A DNA stretch of 32,404 bases from Nitrospirae bacterium CG02_land_8_20_14_3_00_41_53 (lineage in GTDB: Bacteria; Nitrospirota; Thermodesulfovibrionia; Thermodesulfovibrionales; SM23-35). Both the position numbers and the translations under genes were made by a program. Below the pieces are notes generated by a model. The model made no database searches. It saw only the letters and a list, made by a program, of their open reading frames with translations, and was not told the origin of the DNA. The stretch is from positions 1 to 32,404 of the forward strand of contig PEUB01000084.1 of the NCBI GenBank assembly GCA_002780895.1. The letters are read 5' to 3'. This document shows, in pieces, positions 15,409-23,108 of the stretch (positions are counted from its first letter, which is position 1; each line of letters opens with the position of its first letter).

Positions 15409-17463
15409 ATGCGTATACCATATGAATGGTTAAAAGAATTTGTTGATATTACTGCAACACCTGAAGATGCGGCTGAGAGGCTTACCATGATCGGCCTTGA
15501 GGTTGAGGGAGCAGAGTCTATACAAGGCGATACTGTTTTTGAGGTTAATGTTACACCTAACAGGCCTGATTGTCTGAGTATAATAGGCATAGCAAGAGAA
15601 TTATCTGCAGCCTTTAGGACTCCTCTGAAAATACCTGCACATGAGATTAAGGATGAACAGCCCGTTTCTAATTTTTCCATTGAGATTTTGAGCCCTGAAC
15701 TCTGCAACAGATATGCAGGCCGATTGATAAAGGATATAAAGATTTCTGATTCTCCTGAATGGATTAAGTCACGGCTTGAAAAGTGCGGCATAAGGGCAAT
15801 AAATAATGTTGTTGATATTACAAATTATGTGCTTTTAGAGTTTGGACACCCACTTCATGCATTTGATGCTGATAAAATTAATAGTAAAAAGATAAGGATA
15901 TCCACTGCAGGCACTAATAACAAAATTGTAACACTTGATGGCATCAAGAGGGAATTGCATGAGGATGCACTGCTTATATGGGACAGCATAAAGCCAATTG
16001 CAATTGCAGGAGTCATGGGTGGGTTGGAGACAGAGGTTTCTGATAAGACCAAAAATATATTTCTTGAAAGTGCGTATTTTGAGCCTTTCTCGATCAGGAG
16101 GACATCAAAGAAACTGAATCTCGTGAGCGAGTCTTCTTACAGGTTTGAAAGGGGCACTGATATAGAGTTTCTTGGGAAGGCCCTCACCAGGGCGGCACTT
16201 ATGATTAAGGAGATTGCGGGTGGAACGATTCATAAAATAATAGATGTTTATCCGGTGAAATATGTGCCTGAACCTGTAGAGGCAGGGTATAAGAGGATAA
16301 ATAATATTTTAGGAACAAACATCTCGAATGTTGATATACTTGAAATCCTGAAGAGGCTTGATATTCCTGCAGAGGATAAAGGAAATGTTTTTGTTGTATA
16401 TCCTCCTTCACACAGACGTGACATCAAAAGAGACAGCGATGTAGCTGAAGAGATAGCAAGGATCTACGGCTACAGTATGATTCCAACAACGATTCATAGA
16501 AGTCCTCTTTCTTCAGGTCGTTTGAATAAAAAAACAATTAATATTAACAGAATAAGGGAGGCAATGAGGAAGGCAGGTTTTACTGAGGTAATTAATTACA
16601 GCTTTATGAGTATGTCAAATCTCGATATGCTTGCTATCCCCGATTCTGACAGGAGAAGAAAAGTCATTGCTATAAGTAATCCACTTAGTCAGGATGAATG
16701 CTTGCTGAGGACGACCCTGATTCCGTCATTAATTGGAAACCTGAGATATAATCTGGATAGGGGGATAAAGGATATAAGATTCTTCGAGATATCGAAAGTC
16801 TTTGAGGACATCGGTAAACAACTTCCATTAGAGGAGTTAAGGCTTGGAGGCATATTTTACAGGGAAAAGACACCTTCACTCTGGAAAGAGGATGTGCAGG
16901 GATTTTTTATCACAAAAGGTGCTCTGGAATCTATGTTTGAAGAGTTAAAGATAAGTGGGTATTCATTCTCTACATCTTCAGAACCCTTTCTGCATACCGG
17001 TCAGGCATGCGGCATATATGTTAAAAACTTTTACGTGGGGTATCTTGGAGTCCTCGGGCCTGAAATAGTGGAAAAACTTGACCTGAAAAAACAGAAGCCC
17101 GAGATTGTCTTATTCGAAATTAATCTCGATCTTTTCTTAACACTTATTTCTGATTTGATAAAGTACAGTCAGATCCCTAAATATCCTTGTGTAGAGCGAG
17201 ATATCGCTGTTGTTGTTGATGAAAATATTTCTGCTGCTAAGATTAAAGATATTATCAGGACCTTCCCATCGGAACTTATAGAAGATATTTCAGTTTTTGA
17301 CTTTTATAAAGGAAGTAGTATCCCTGAAGGGAAAAAGAGCCTGGCATTCGGTATTGTATACAGGTCTAAGGAAAAAACTCTTACAGATGAAGAGGTTGAA
17401 GAGCTTCATGCCTTACTTGTAAGGCATATACTTGAGAAGATAGGTGGGGAACTGAGGGAATAG
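15409..17463 (+). CDS. pheT: Phenylalanyl-tRNA synthetase beta subunit, short form
   Basis: PheT completes the alpha2beta2 PheRS and carries editing and tRNA-binding domains. The ORF track begins at a TTG (15334), but the family N-terminus MRIPYEWLKEFVDI starts at the ATG at 15409, giving 684 residues. The order is an N-terminal helix region, a B3/B4 editing region (CNRYAGRLI, NNVVDITNYVLLEFGHPLHAFD), B5 (near YKRINNILG), a catalytic-like fold, and a C-terminal anticodon-binding domain (YPCVERDIAVVV). The EMAP/OB-fold insertion found after residue 40 in E. coli PheT is absent. The sequence runs straight from MIGLEVEGAE to VFEVNVTPNRPDC. It lies 101 bases after the PilZ gene. Confidence 0.95.
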   Translation: MRIPYEWLKEFVDITATPEDAAERLTMIGLEVEGAESIQGDTVFEVNVTPNRPDCLSIIGIARELSAAFRTPLKIPAHEIKDEQPVSNFSIEILSPELCNRYAGRLIKDIKISDSPEWIKSRLEKCGIRAINNVVDITNYVLLEFGHPLHAFDADKINSKKIRISTAGTNNKIVTLDGIKRELHEDALLIWDSIKPIAIAGVMGGLETEVSDKTKNIFLESAYFEPFSIRRTSKKLNLVSESSYRFERGTDIEFLGKALTRAALMIKEIAGGTIHKIIDVYPVKYVPEPVEAGYKRINNILGTNISNVDILEILKRLDIPAEDKGNVFVVYPPSHRRDIKRDSDVAEEIARIYGYSMIPTTIHRSPLSSGRLNKKTININRIREAMRKAGFTEVINYSFMSMSNLDMLAIPDSDRRRKVIAISNPLSQDECLLRTTLIPSLIGNLRYNLDRGIKDIRFFEISKVFEDIGKQLPLEELRLGGIFYREKTPSLWKEDVQGFFITKGALESMFEELKISGYSFSTSSEPFLHTGQACGIYVKNFYVGYLGVLGPEIVEKLDLKKQKPEIVLFEINLDLFLTLISDLIKYSQIPKYPCVERDIAVVVDENISAAKIKDIIRTFPSELIEDISVFDFYKGSSIPEGKKSLAFGIVYRSKEKTLTDEEVEELHALLVRHILEKIGGELRE

Positions 17464-17484
17464 TTCAGATTATAAAGATAAAAG

Positions 17485-18096
17485 TCAAAATGGCAATTCT
17501 AATGACATTACCCCATGGAAGGTTTTTCTGTGAATAGGGCAAGGACCGTAAACCTGTAACATGTCAAGGTGTTCTCTTGTTGAATAACCTTTATGTTTTT
17601 TAAAATTATAATCTGGATATTGACGATGGTAATCCAGCATGATTTTGTCCCTGACAAACTTTGCTATTATCGAGGCAGCGGCAACCGAAGCGCTTATGCT
17701 CTCTCCTTTTACTGGTGAGAGCTGTTTTATCGGAATCGATGGAAGGGATACCGCATCAATGATAAGTATATCAGGAGGGGTGGAAAGGTCTTCTACTGCA
17801 AGCTGCATCGAAAGCCTTGTGGCCCTTAAAATATTCAGTCTATCAATCTCCTCTGGGCCTACGATGCCTATGCCTATATCTGTAGAGGAACTTTGAATCT
17901 TATAGAATAGGATTTCCCTTTCTTTTTCAGGAACTTTTTTGGAATCCCTGAGCCTGTCTATCTTTACGCCTTCATTCAGGACAACTGCTGCAGCTACAAC
18001 AGGACCTGCAAGTGTTCCCCTTCCTGCCTCATCAATTCCAGCTATCCTTAAAAACCCTTTTTTCCGGAGTGATTCGTCATACTGATAAATGTCCAT
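17485..18096 (-). CDS. rnhB: Ribonuclease HII
   Basis: RNase HII nicks RNA-DNA hybrids at ribonucleotides, for example during ribonucleotide excision repair. The DEAGRG motif (D22, E23) and the third acidic residue D114 in LIIDAV are present. The fourth site, usually Asp in KGDxxS, reads KGES with E132. SVAAASIIAKFVRDKIM and the C-terminal KHKGYSTREHLDML are typical. The protein is 203 residues. Its ATG lacks a Shine-Dalgarno. It is last in the trxA-to-rnhB cluster, separated from rplS by the inverted-repeat element, and converges on pheT with a 21-base gap. Confidence 0.95.
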   Translation of the reverse strand: MDIYQYDESLRKKGFLRIAGIDEAGRGTLAGPVVAAAVVLNEGVKIDRLRDSKKVPEKEREILFYKIQSSSTDIGIGIVGPEEIDRLNILRATRLSMQLAVEDLSTPPDILIIDAVSLPSIPIKQLSPVKGESISASVAAASIIAKFVRDKIMLDYHRQYPDYNFKKHKGYSTREHLDMLQVYGPCPIHRKTFHGVMSLELPF

Positions 18097-18151
18097 GATA
18101 AGAAAAGTTAACTAATATTTACCCACTAGTTGCAATACTTTTATTCAATTT

Positions 18152-18314
18152 GTGAGGCAGATGTGTTGAAAAAGCTTTTCCAGCGACACCTTATAGCCCT
18201 TCAGTACGGCCAGCCAGCCTTGTGCCATAATGCACTGAACGTTAAAAGTACGGTCACGTGAATTACAATAAAATCTTGTCGCTTTGAAAAGGTTTTTTAG
18301 CATGTCTGCCTCAC
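18152..18314. mobile_element. 163-bp element with about 38-bp terminal inverted repeats (MITE-like or structured 3' UTR)
   Basis: The 241-nt gap between rplS and rnhB contains a left arm starting GTGAGGCAGA (18152) and ending CAGCGACA, and a right arm ending TCTGCCTCAC (18314) and beginning TGTCGC. The arms match over about 38 positions with six substitutions and one indel. Four of the substitutions would be G-U wobbles in a plus-strand RNA. The interior (18190-18275) has no convincing gene. The ORF track line 18145-18375 crosses it but overlaps rplS and resembles nothing. No clear target duplication is visible. Confidence 0.7.
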
Positions 18315-18337
18315 TTTTTGCAACGTTTAGGTAAATA

Positions 18338-18718
18338 TTATTCAGTCGGTTGGATTTCAGCAGCTTTTCCTTCAAATACCCTTTCTTGTTCCTTGATCTT
18401 CGCTGCCTTACCTTTTTTGCCTCTTAAATAATATAACTTTGCTCTTCTTACCTTTCCTTTCTTCAAAACCTCTATCTTATCAATGACAGGGGAATAAACA
18501 GGGAAAATTCTCTCTACGCCAATACCAAATGATATCTTTCTTACCATAAAAGTTTCTTTTGTCCCGCTTCCATTCCTGGCAATTACAACACCTTCAAATG
18601 GTTGGATTCTTTCCTTATCAGCTTCAACAACTTTTACTGAAATCCTTACAGTATCTCCGACATGAAAATCTGTAATATCCTTCTTAAAACCTTCCTCAAC
18701 AGCTCCTATCAAGTTCAT
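18338..18718 (-). CDS. rplS: 50S ribosomal protein bL19
   Basis: A 126-residue protein with the bL19 pattern: [13 protein letters not shown], then [16 protein letters not shown], then [23 protein letters not shown] and [16 protein letters not shown]. It lies at the interface of the ribosomal subunits. Its start overlaps the trmD stop (ATGA), with AAGGAGG a few bases upstream, so it is coupled to trmD as in many bacteria. Confidence 0.97.
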   Translation of the reverse strand: MNLIGAVEEGFKKDITDFHVGDTVRISVKVVEADKERIQPFEGVVIARNGSGTKETFMVRKISFGIGVERIFPVYSPVIDKIEVLKKGKVRRAKLYYLRGKKGKAAKIKEQERVFEGKAAEIQPTE

Positions 18719-19452
18719 AGTGATTCCTCCTTTATTTCTCTGATTAATCTATAGTCGTCATCGCTGAGGCTGCTTTTTTCAAGAAGATCGGGTCTTCTCT
18801 CCAGGGTACGGCGCAGTGCCTCTTTTCGCCTCCATCGTAAAATATCTTTATGATTTCCGGAAAGTAAAATCTCCGGAACTACCAGATCCCTGAACACAGG
18901 GGGTCTTGTGTAATGTGGGTAGTCAAGTATTCCCCACGAAAATGATTCCGTCTCAGCAGAATGCTCATCACCGAGCACGCCAGGTATTAATCTGGTAACG
19001 GCGTCTATTATAACTAAAGCAGGCAGTTCTCCGCCAGTCAGTACATAGTCCCCCATTGATACCTCATCATCTACCAGGACTTTTCTTACCCTTTCATCAA
19101 TAGCCTCATACCTTCCACACAAAAATAAAAGATGCCTTTTTTCCTTTGAAAGTTCCATGGCTATGTCCTGGTCAAATTTTTTACCTGCGGGGCTGAGCAT
19201 AATAACTCTTCTTTTTGTGACATCAGGATAAAGTGCCTCAACAGCAGTAAAAAAGGGTTCTGGTTTCATAACCATGCCTGCGCCGCCTCCATATGGATAA
19301 TCATCAACAGTCCTGTGTTTATCTTTTGTATAATCACGGAGATTGTGGACTTTTACTTCAATGAGCCCCTTCTGAAGCGCCCTTTTAAGGATACTTTCGC
19401 TCAGATACGCATGGAAGATTTCTGGAAAGATTGTGATTATGTCGTATTTCAT
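18715..19452 (-). CDS. trmD: tRNA (guanine-N1)-methyltransferase TrmD
   Basis: TrmD methylates G37 of certain tRNAs with S-adenosylmethionine and prevents frameshifting. It belongs to the SPOUT (trefoil knot) superfamily. Visible are the N-terminus [27 protein letters not shown], the knot segments [15 protein letters not shown] and [19 protein letters not shown], and IPGVLG. The length of 245 residues is normal. The ATG has no Shine-Dalgarno; the 116-base leader has a long hairpin instead. rimM, normally just upstream, is absent. Confidence 0.97.
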   Translation of the reverse strand: MKYDIITIFPEIFHAYLSESILKRALQKGLIEVKVHNLRDYTKDKHRTVDDYPYGGGAGMVMKPEPFFTAVEALYPDVTKRRVIMLSPAGKKFDQDIAMELSKEKRHLLFLCGRYEAIDERVRKVLVDDEVSMGDYVLTGGELPALVIIDAVTRLIPGVLGDEHSAETESFSWGILDYPHYTRPPVFRDLVVPEILLSGNHKDILRWRRKEALRRTLERRPDLLEKSSLSDDDYRLIREIKEESL

Positions 19453-19482
19453 AATATCGAGACCGTTGGACTGGCAAGGGAA

Positions 19483-19532
19483 AGATTAAGGGGAGAAGGA
19501 GATGTTATTAAATCTCCATCACCCCTTAATCT
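19483..19532. repeat. Long hairpin between khpA and trmD, where rimM is usually found
   Basis: AGATTAAGGGG (19483-19493) pairs perfectly with CCCCTTAATCT (19522-19532). After an internal loop, GGAGAT pairs with ATCTCC around an 8-nt loop. There is no T-run on either side, so it does not look like an intrinsic terminator. It lies in the leader of trmD. Confidence 0.8.
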
Positions 19533-19568
19533 AGATCTTTATCAATCCTATAAGGAGCACATTTGGTT

Positions 19569-19799
19569 TTATTCGAGGATTTCAAGCACGCAGCGTTTAC
19601 CTATTTTTGTTCCTGATGCACTTAGTATCGTTCTCATCGCACGTGCGGTTTTACCTTGTTTGCCAATAACCTTTCCGAGATCGCTTTGTGCTACCCTGAG
19701 CTCAAAAACAGTGGTCCTTTCGCCTTCAACCTCTGCAACTACAACCTCTTCAGGTCTGTCCACCAGAGCCTTCGCCATTCTTTCTACTAAGTCTTTCAT
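19569..19799 (-). CDS. khpA: KH-domain RNA-binding protein KhpA
   Basis: A 76-residue protein consisting of one KH domain. The GxxG loop is in [19 protein letters not shown]. The N-terminus ([16 protein letters not shown]) matches the KhpA/YlqC family, which sits beside rpsP in many bacteria and pairs with KhpB to bind RNAs. A GGAGGT lies about eight bases before the ATG. It starts 32 bases after rpsP. Confidence 0.94.
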   Translation of the reverse strand: MKDLVERMAKALVDRPEEVVVAEVEGERTTVFELRVAQSDLGKVIGKQGKTARAMRTILSASGTKIGKRCVLEILE

Positions 19800-19831
19800 C
19801 GTTCTCTACCTCCATACGAGTTTTGGACTGC

Positions 19832-20068
19832 CTATAGGCCAGCCCTTTGTATAAGCTTTTTAGCTGTATCAGTAGGTTGTGCTCCTCGCTGCAACCAAAG
19901 TTTTACCTTTTCCATATCAAGCTTTATCTCAGAGGGGTCCTTCAATGGATCGTATGTCCCGATAATCTCTATAAAGGGCCCGTTCCTTCTTGCCCTGGAA
20001 TCGGCTACTATTACCCTGTAGGAAGGTCTCTTATGTGCTCCTAATCTTGTAAGTCTTATTTTTACCAA
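19832..20068 (-). CDS. rpsP: 30S ribosomal protein bS16, TTG start
   Basis: A 78-residue protein with the bS16 signature: [33 protein letters not shown], then IGTYDP, then [16 protein letters not shown]. The start is a TTG at 20068, seven bases after AGGAGG. A nearby ATG is out of frame. It is a structural protein of the 30S subunit. It follows ffh by 91 bases of AT-rich DNA that may hold a promoter, though no convincing -35/-10 pair was found. Confidence 0.97.
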   Translation of the reverse strand: MVKIRLTRLGAHKRPSYRVIVADSRARRNGPFIEIIGTYDPLKDPSEIKLDMEKVKLWLQRGAQPTDTAKKLIQRAGL

Positions 20069-20159
20069 ACCATCACCTCCTTAAGATGTTGAAATTTTAA
20101 TATATTTCCGGATATAAAGTAAAGACGTATAACAGTTTTATATATCTTTTTTGAATGAT

Positions 20160-21479
20160 TTAAAAAGGCAGGAATTTAGGTAATTTGACCATTTTTTTGC
20201 CTTTAAACATCTTGAGCATTTTCTTTAGCTCGACATACTGCTTTATAACCCTGTTGACATCTGCAACAGTTGTACCACTTCCCGTAGCAATTCTTCTGCG
20301 TCTGCTCCCATTAATTATATTATGATCTTTTTTTTCTTTTTTAGTCATAGAATTTATTATCGCTTCAACCTTTACAAATTCCCTCTCATCAATGTCCAGA
20401 TTTTTTATCTTGTTAAAGCCAGGTATCATGCCGAGAATGTTTTCTATAGGTCCCATATTGCGCACCTTTTTAAGCTGGCTTTTAAGGTCGTCAAATGTAA
20501 ATGATTCATCTATTATCGCCTTCTGGAGTTTCTCGGCCTCTTTCTGGTCAAAGGATTTCTGTGCCTTCTCAATAAAACTCAGGACATCACCCATGCCGAG
20601 TATCCTTGACGCAATTCTTTCGGGATAAAAGGACTCGAGCATCTCAATCTTTTCTCCAACACCAATGAATTTTATTGGCTTTCCGGTTATCGCCCTCATA
20701 GAGAGTGCTGCTCCACCCCTTGCGTCGCCATCCATCTTGGTAAGTATTATCCCGTCAATGCCTATCTGCTCTTCGAAATTTTTTGCGATATTAACTGAAT
20801 CCTGTCCTGTCATTGCATCCACGACAAGCATAACCTCTTTGGGTGAGACATTTTCTTTTATCTTTTTTAACTCGGTCATCAGTGAGTCATCAATGTGTAG
20901 CCTTCCAGCAGTATCAAGGATGACTATGTCTCTTGCATCAATCTTCGCTTTTTTTAGAGACTCATTACATAGGTTTATGGGATTATTTGCCTCTTTTGAA
21001 TGATATACAGGGACATCAATCTGCGAGCCGAGTATAATAAGCTGGTCTATAGCAGCAGGTCTCTGAAGGTCTGCTGCCACGAGCAGAGGCCTCCTGCCTT
21101 CTTTCTTGAAAAGTCTTGCAAGTTTAGCAGATGTTGTAGTCTTTCCAGAACCGTGCAGCCCGACCATCATTATTATTGTCGGAGGATTGGGGGACAGTTG
21201 TATCTTGCTATTTGTTTTTCCAAGCAACTCGCAGAGCTCTTCATTAACTATCTTTATGACCTGTTGCCCTGGTGTAAGGCTTTCAAGTATCTCCTTGCCA
21301 ATAGCTTTTTCTTTAATCTTCTGAATAAAATCTTTTACAACCTTAAAGTTGACATCAGCCTCTAAAAGGGCAAGCCGTATCTCTTTAAGGGCAAGTTCAA
21401 CGTCCTCTTCTTTTAAAAGGCCTTTCCCTTTTAATCTTTTAAATATTGATTCTAATTTTTCAGTAAGTGATTCAAACAT
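20160..21479 (-). CDS. ffh: Signal recognition particle protein Ffh
   Basis: Ffh is the SRP GTPase that targets nascent membrane proteins to FtsY and SecYEG. Domain order is N (1-90), G and M. The G domain shows GLHGSGKTTTSAKLA (P-loop near 106-114), DTAGRLHID and TKMDGDARGGAALS. The M domain follows from about residue 295, with the RNA-binding segment INGSRRRRIATGSGTTVADVN. The length of 439 residues is normal. The ATG abuts the trxA stop. Its C-terminus is short and lacks a long methionine-rich tail. Confidence 0.97.
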   Translation of the reverse strand: MFESLTEKLESIFKRLKGKGLLKEEDVELALKEIRLALLEADVNFKVVKDFIQKIKEKAIGKEILESLTPGQQVIKIVNEELCELLGKTNSKIQLSPNPPTIIMMVGLHGSGKTTTSAKLARLFKKEGRRPLLVAADLQRPAAIDQLIILGSQIDVPVYHSKEANNPINLCNESLKKAKIDARDIVILDTAGRLHIDDSLMTELKKIKENVSPKEVMLVVDAMTGQDSVNIAKNFEEQIGIDGIILTKMDGDARGGAALSMRAITGKPIKFIGVGEKIEMLESFYPERIASRILGMGDVLSFIEKAQKSFDQKEAEKLQKAIIDESFTFDDLKSQLKKVRNMGPIENILGMIPGFNKIKNLDIDEREFVKVEAIINSMTKKEKKDHNIINGSRRRRIATGSGTTVADVNRVIKQYVELKKMLKMFKGKKMVKLPKFLPF

Positions 21480-21812
21480 TTATGTATTAAGAAAAGAGTC
21501 TATTTTTGCCTTTAGGTGCTGTTTCGGGACCACACCTACTATCTGGTCAAGCTTGGTGCCATCTTTAAAAAACATAATCGTAGGTATTCCCATAATTTTG
21601 TATCTGCTTGCGATTTCAGAATTTTCATCAGTATTGAGTTTCACGACCTTTATTTTCCCACTATACTCTTTTGCCAACTCTTCGACTGTAGATGAAATCA
21701 TTCTGCATGGGCCGCACCATGTAGCCCAGAAATCAATCATAACAAGTCCTTGAGCCTTGAGTACCTCGTTTTCCCAGTTAACTGATGTAACCTCGGGTAC
21801 AACTTCTGACAT
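21480..21812 (-). CDS. trxA: Thioredoxin
   Basis: Thioredoxin reduces protein disulfides in the cytoplasm. The ORF track starts at 21851. The ATG at 21812 is preferred because AGGAGG lies five bases upstream and the extra 13 residues look like leader sequence, giving 110 residues. The active site WCGPC is in FWATWCGPCRM, and the cis-proline is in MGIPTIMFF. It leads the cluster that continues into ffh, with a near-consensus promoter and a structured leader upstream. Confidence 0.96.
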   Translation of the reverse strand: MSEVVPEVTSVNWENEVLKAQGLVMIDFWATWCGPCRMISSTVEELAKEYSGKIKVVKLNTDENSEIASRYKIMGIPTIMFFKDGTKLDQIVGVVPKQHLKAKIDSFLNT

Positions 21813-21828
21813 AATAGCCTCCTCTCGT

Positions 21829-21863
21829 CCCCGTACATCTCTACGAGTCATTAACTGACGGGG
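21829..21863 (-). promoter_or_regulatory. Hairpin in the trxA leader
   Basis: CCCCGT and ACGGGG pair across 23 bases, with an inner GTCA/TGAC stem. It lies between the trxA promoter and its Shine-Dalgarno. No terminator-like T-run follows. Any regulatory role is inference. Confidence 0.45.
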
Positions 21864-21883
21864 AAAATAACTTAGATGTTTAA

Positions 21884-21913
21884 ATTATATTTTTATTGAG
21901 GATTCTTTGTCAA
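21884..21913 (-). promoter_or_regulatory. Near-consensus sigma70-type promoter for trxA-ffh
   Basis: On the minus strand TTGACA (21913-21908), 18 bases, then TATAAT (21889-21884). Both hexamers are perfect. The expected start near 21877 gives a leader of about 65 bases that includes the hairpin and AGGAGG. Confidence 0.8.
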
Positions 21914-21960
21914 CGTTTACTGTTGGTCGATGAATCGTAGAACAGAAAATCTTGGAATAT

Positions 21961-21989
21961 TTGACAGTCTTGAGTTTTTCTGTTATTTT
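21961..21989 (+). promoter_or_regulatory. Promoter for the beta-barrel-like gene and tat genes
   Basis: TTGACA (21961-21966), a 17-base spacer and TATTTT (21984-21989). The -10 ends six bases before the preferred ATG at 21996, with no Shine-Dalgarno between. This again suggests a leaderless message. Confidence 0.55.
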
Positions 21990-21995
21990 TTAACA

Positions 21996-22778
21996 ATGAA
22001 AAGATACCTTCTTCCCCTCATATTAATTCTTCTTTTCCTATGTGTAGATTCATATGCCTTTGAAACAACTGGTCTTCAGCCTATTGGTCCATATGGGATT
22101 TTTTCGACCTTCAGTGCTGAGAGTCTTCCAAAAGGTAAAGCCGCATTTTCTACAGGTGCCGAAATATCAATAGACCCGGATCTCTACAGGTTTTTTTTAA
22201 AGACAGCATATGGCATTTCAGATAGCATTGAATTCAATATGACCGTTCCGTACGTACTCGGAGCTGATTCAGCGGATGGGTTTGAAGATATTGCCCTGGG
22301 GTTTAAGCACAGGTTTTTTGATGAGGGCAAGTATGGGCCGTCCTTGGCGTACATCCTGAACGCCTCTATACCATCAGGCAGAAACGAGTTTAGTACAGAT
22401 GGACGTTTTGGTGTTGGACTCATTGTAAGTAAAAGAGTAGGCCCGGTTAACGGGCATTTAAACCTGTTTTACGAAAAGCCAGGTAAAAGAAGCCTCGATG
22501 ACGAGGTATCTTTTTTAGCAGGTCTGGACTTTGCTGCTGCGCATAATTTTAAGATCCTGGCTGAATTGTTTTGCAAGACAAGTCATGAATCGGGGAAAAT
22601 TGACTCTGTAGAGGGAAGGATTGGTTACAGGATAAAAACCACAGATTTTATATATACGACTGTGGGTGCTGGATTTGATCTTAAAAATAGAAGTCCTGAG
22701 ACCAGGGTAATGTTCTCGGTGACATTTTTATCGCCGTCTAAAAAGGAAAAAATTAAGAAGATATATGAAGAGGAATAG
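21996..22778 (+). CDS. Secreted beta-barrel-like outer membrane protein, unknown substrate
   Basis: The ORF track start (21930) is rejected, because the ATG at 21996 begins a clear signal peptide (MKRYLLPLILILLFLCVDSYA) of about 21 residues. This leaves a protein of 260 residues. The mature part is rich in alternating hydrophobic/polar strands and glycine (FSTGAEISI, SIEFNMTVPYVLG, DIALGFKHRFF, VEGRIGYRI). It resembles the beta-barrel transporter-like families grouped as Phenol_MetA_deg. The C-terminal tail SPSKKEKIKKIYEEE is charged and follows the last strand. It is 8 bases upstream of the TatA/B gene. The substrate is unknown, and the family call is moderate. Confidence 0.65.
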   Translation: MKRYLLPLILILLFLCVDSYAFETTGLQPIGPYGIFSTFSAESLPKGKAAFSTGAEISIDPDLYRFFLKTAYGISDSIEFNMTVPYVLGADSADGFEDIALGFKHRFFDEGKYGPSLAYILNASIPSGRNEFSTDGRFGVGLIVSKRVGPVNGHLNLFYEKPGKRSLDDEVSFLAGLDFAAAHNFKILAELFCKTSHESGKIDSVEGRIGYRIKTTDFIYTTVGAGFDLKNRSPETRVMFSVTFLSPSKKEKIKKIYEEE

Positions 22779-22786
22779 TTCAGATA

Positions 22787-23056
22787 GTGTTTGACATTGG
22801 ATTACCAGAGCTGATAATAATATTCGTTGTTGCCCTTCTTGTTTTTGGGCCAAAGAGACTCCCTGAATTGGCTAAAGCCCTCGGCAAAGGAATGGGTGAA
22901 TTGAAGAGGGCGTTTCAGGATGTAAAAGAGCAGGTTGATACTGAATTTGAAGAAACAAGCAAAACCCTCGATATCGCCATAGAAGGTAATAAAATTTCAG
23001 ATGTAGATCAAAAAACAAATAATAATAAGCATACCACTGATAACAAACCTGTTTGA
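22787..23056 (+). CDS. tatA: Twin-arginine translocase subunit TatA/TatB
   Basis: An 89-residue protein with one N-terminal transmembrane helix (MFDIGLPELIIIFVVALLVFGP), then the hinge GPKRLPELAKALGKGMGELKRA amphipathic helix and a charged tail. The MFDIG start is TatB-like, while the short length and KRLPELAK helix fit TatA as well. A single protein may serve both roles. It starts with GTG. tatC follows after 52 bases. Confidence 0.9.
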   Translation: MFDIGLPELIIIFVVALLVFGPKRLPELAKALGKGMGELKRAFQDVKEQVDTEFEETSKTLDIAIEGNKISDVDQKTNNNKHTTDNKPV

Positions 23057-23108
23057 AATTGAGATTTAGGATCTGGATATGTATTATGTATAAGGATGGA
23101 AGGTTAGA

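Noticed and set aside
18145-18375. A 76-residue ORF between rnhB and rplS, possibly a transposase remnant
   Set aside because: It overlaps rplS in another frame, its ends fall in the inverted-repeat arms and it matches no family I recognise. The repeat structure explains the region better.
19483-19532. Intrinsic terminator between khpA and trmD
   Set aside because: The stem is strong but no T-run follows on either strand, and trmD must be transcribed through it.
19315-19854. 179-residue plus-strand ORF across trmD, the hairpin gap and khpA
   Set aside because: It is antisense to two firmly identified genes and resembles no family. It does not encode RimM.
21813-21851. 13-residue extension of thioredoxin
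   Set aside because: The family start is the ATG at 21812 with AGGAGG five bases upstream. The extension overlaps the leader hairpin.
21930-21995. 22-residue N-terminal extension of the beta-barrel-like protein
   Set aside because: It precedes the signal peptide, has no ribosome binding site and overlaps the promoter.
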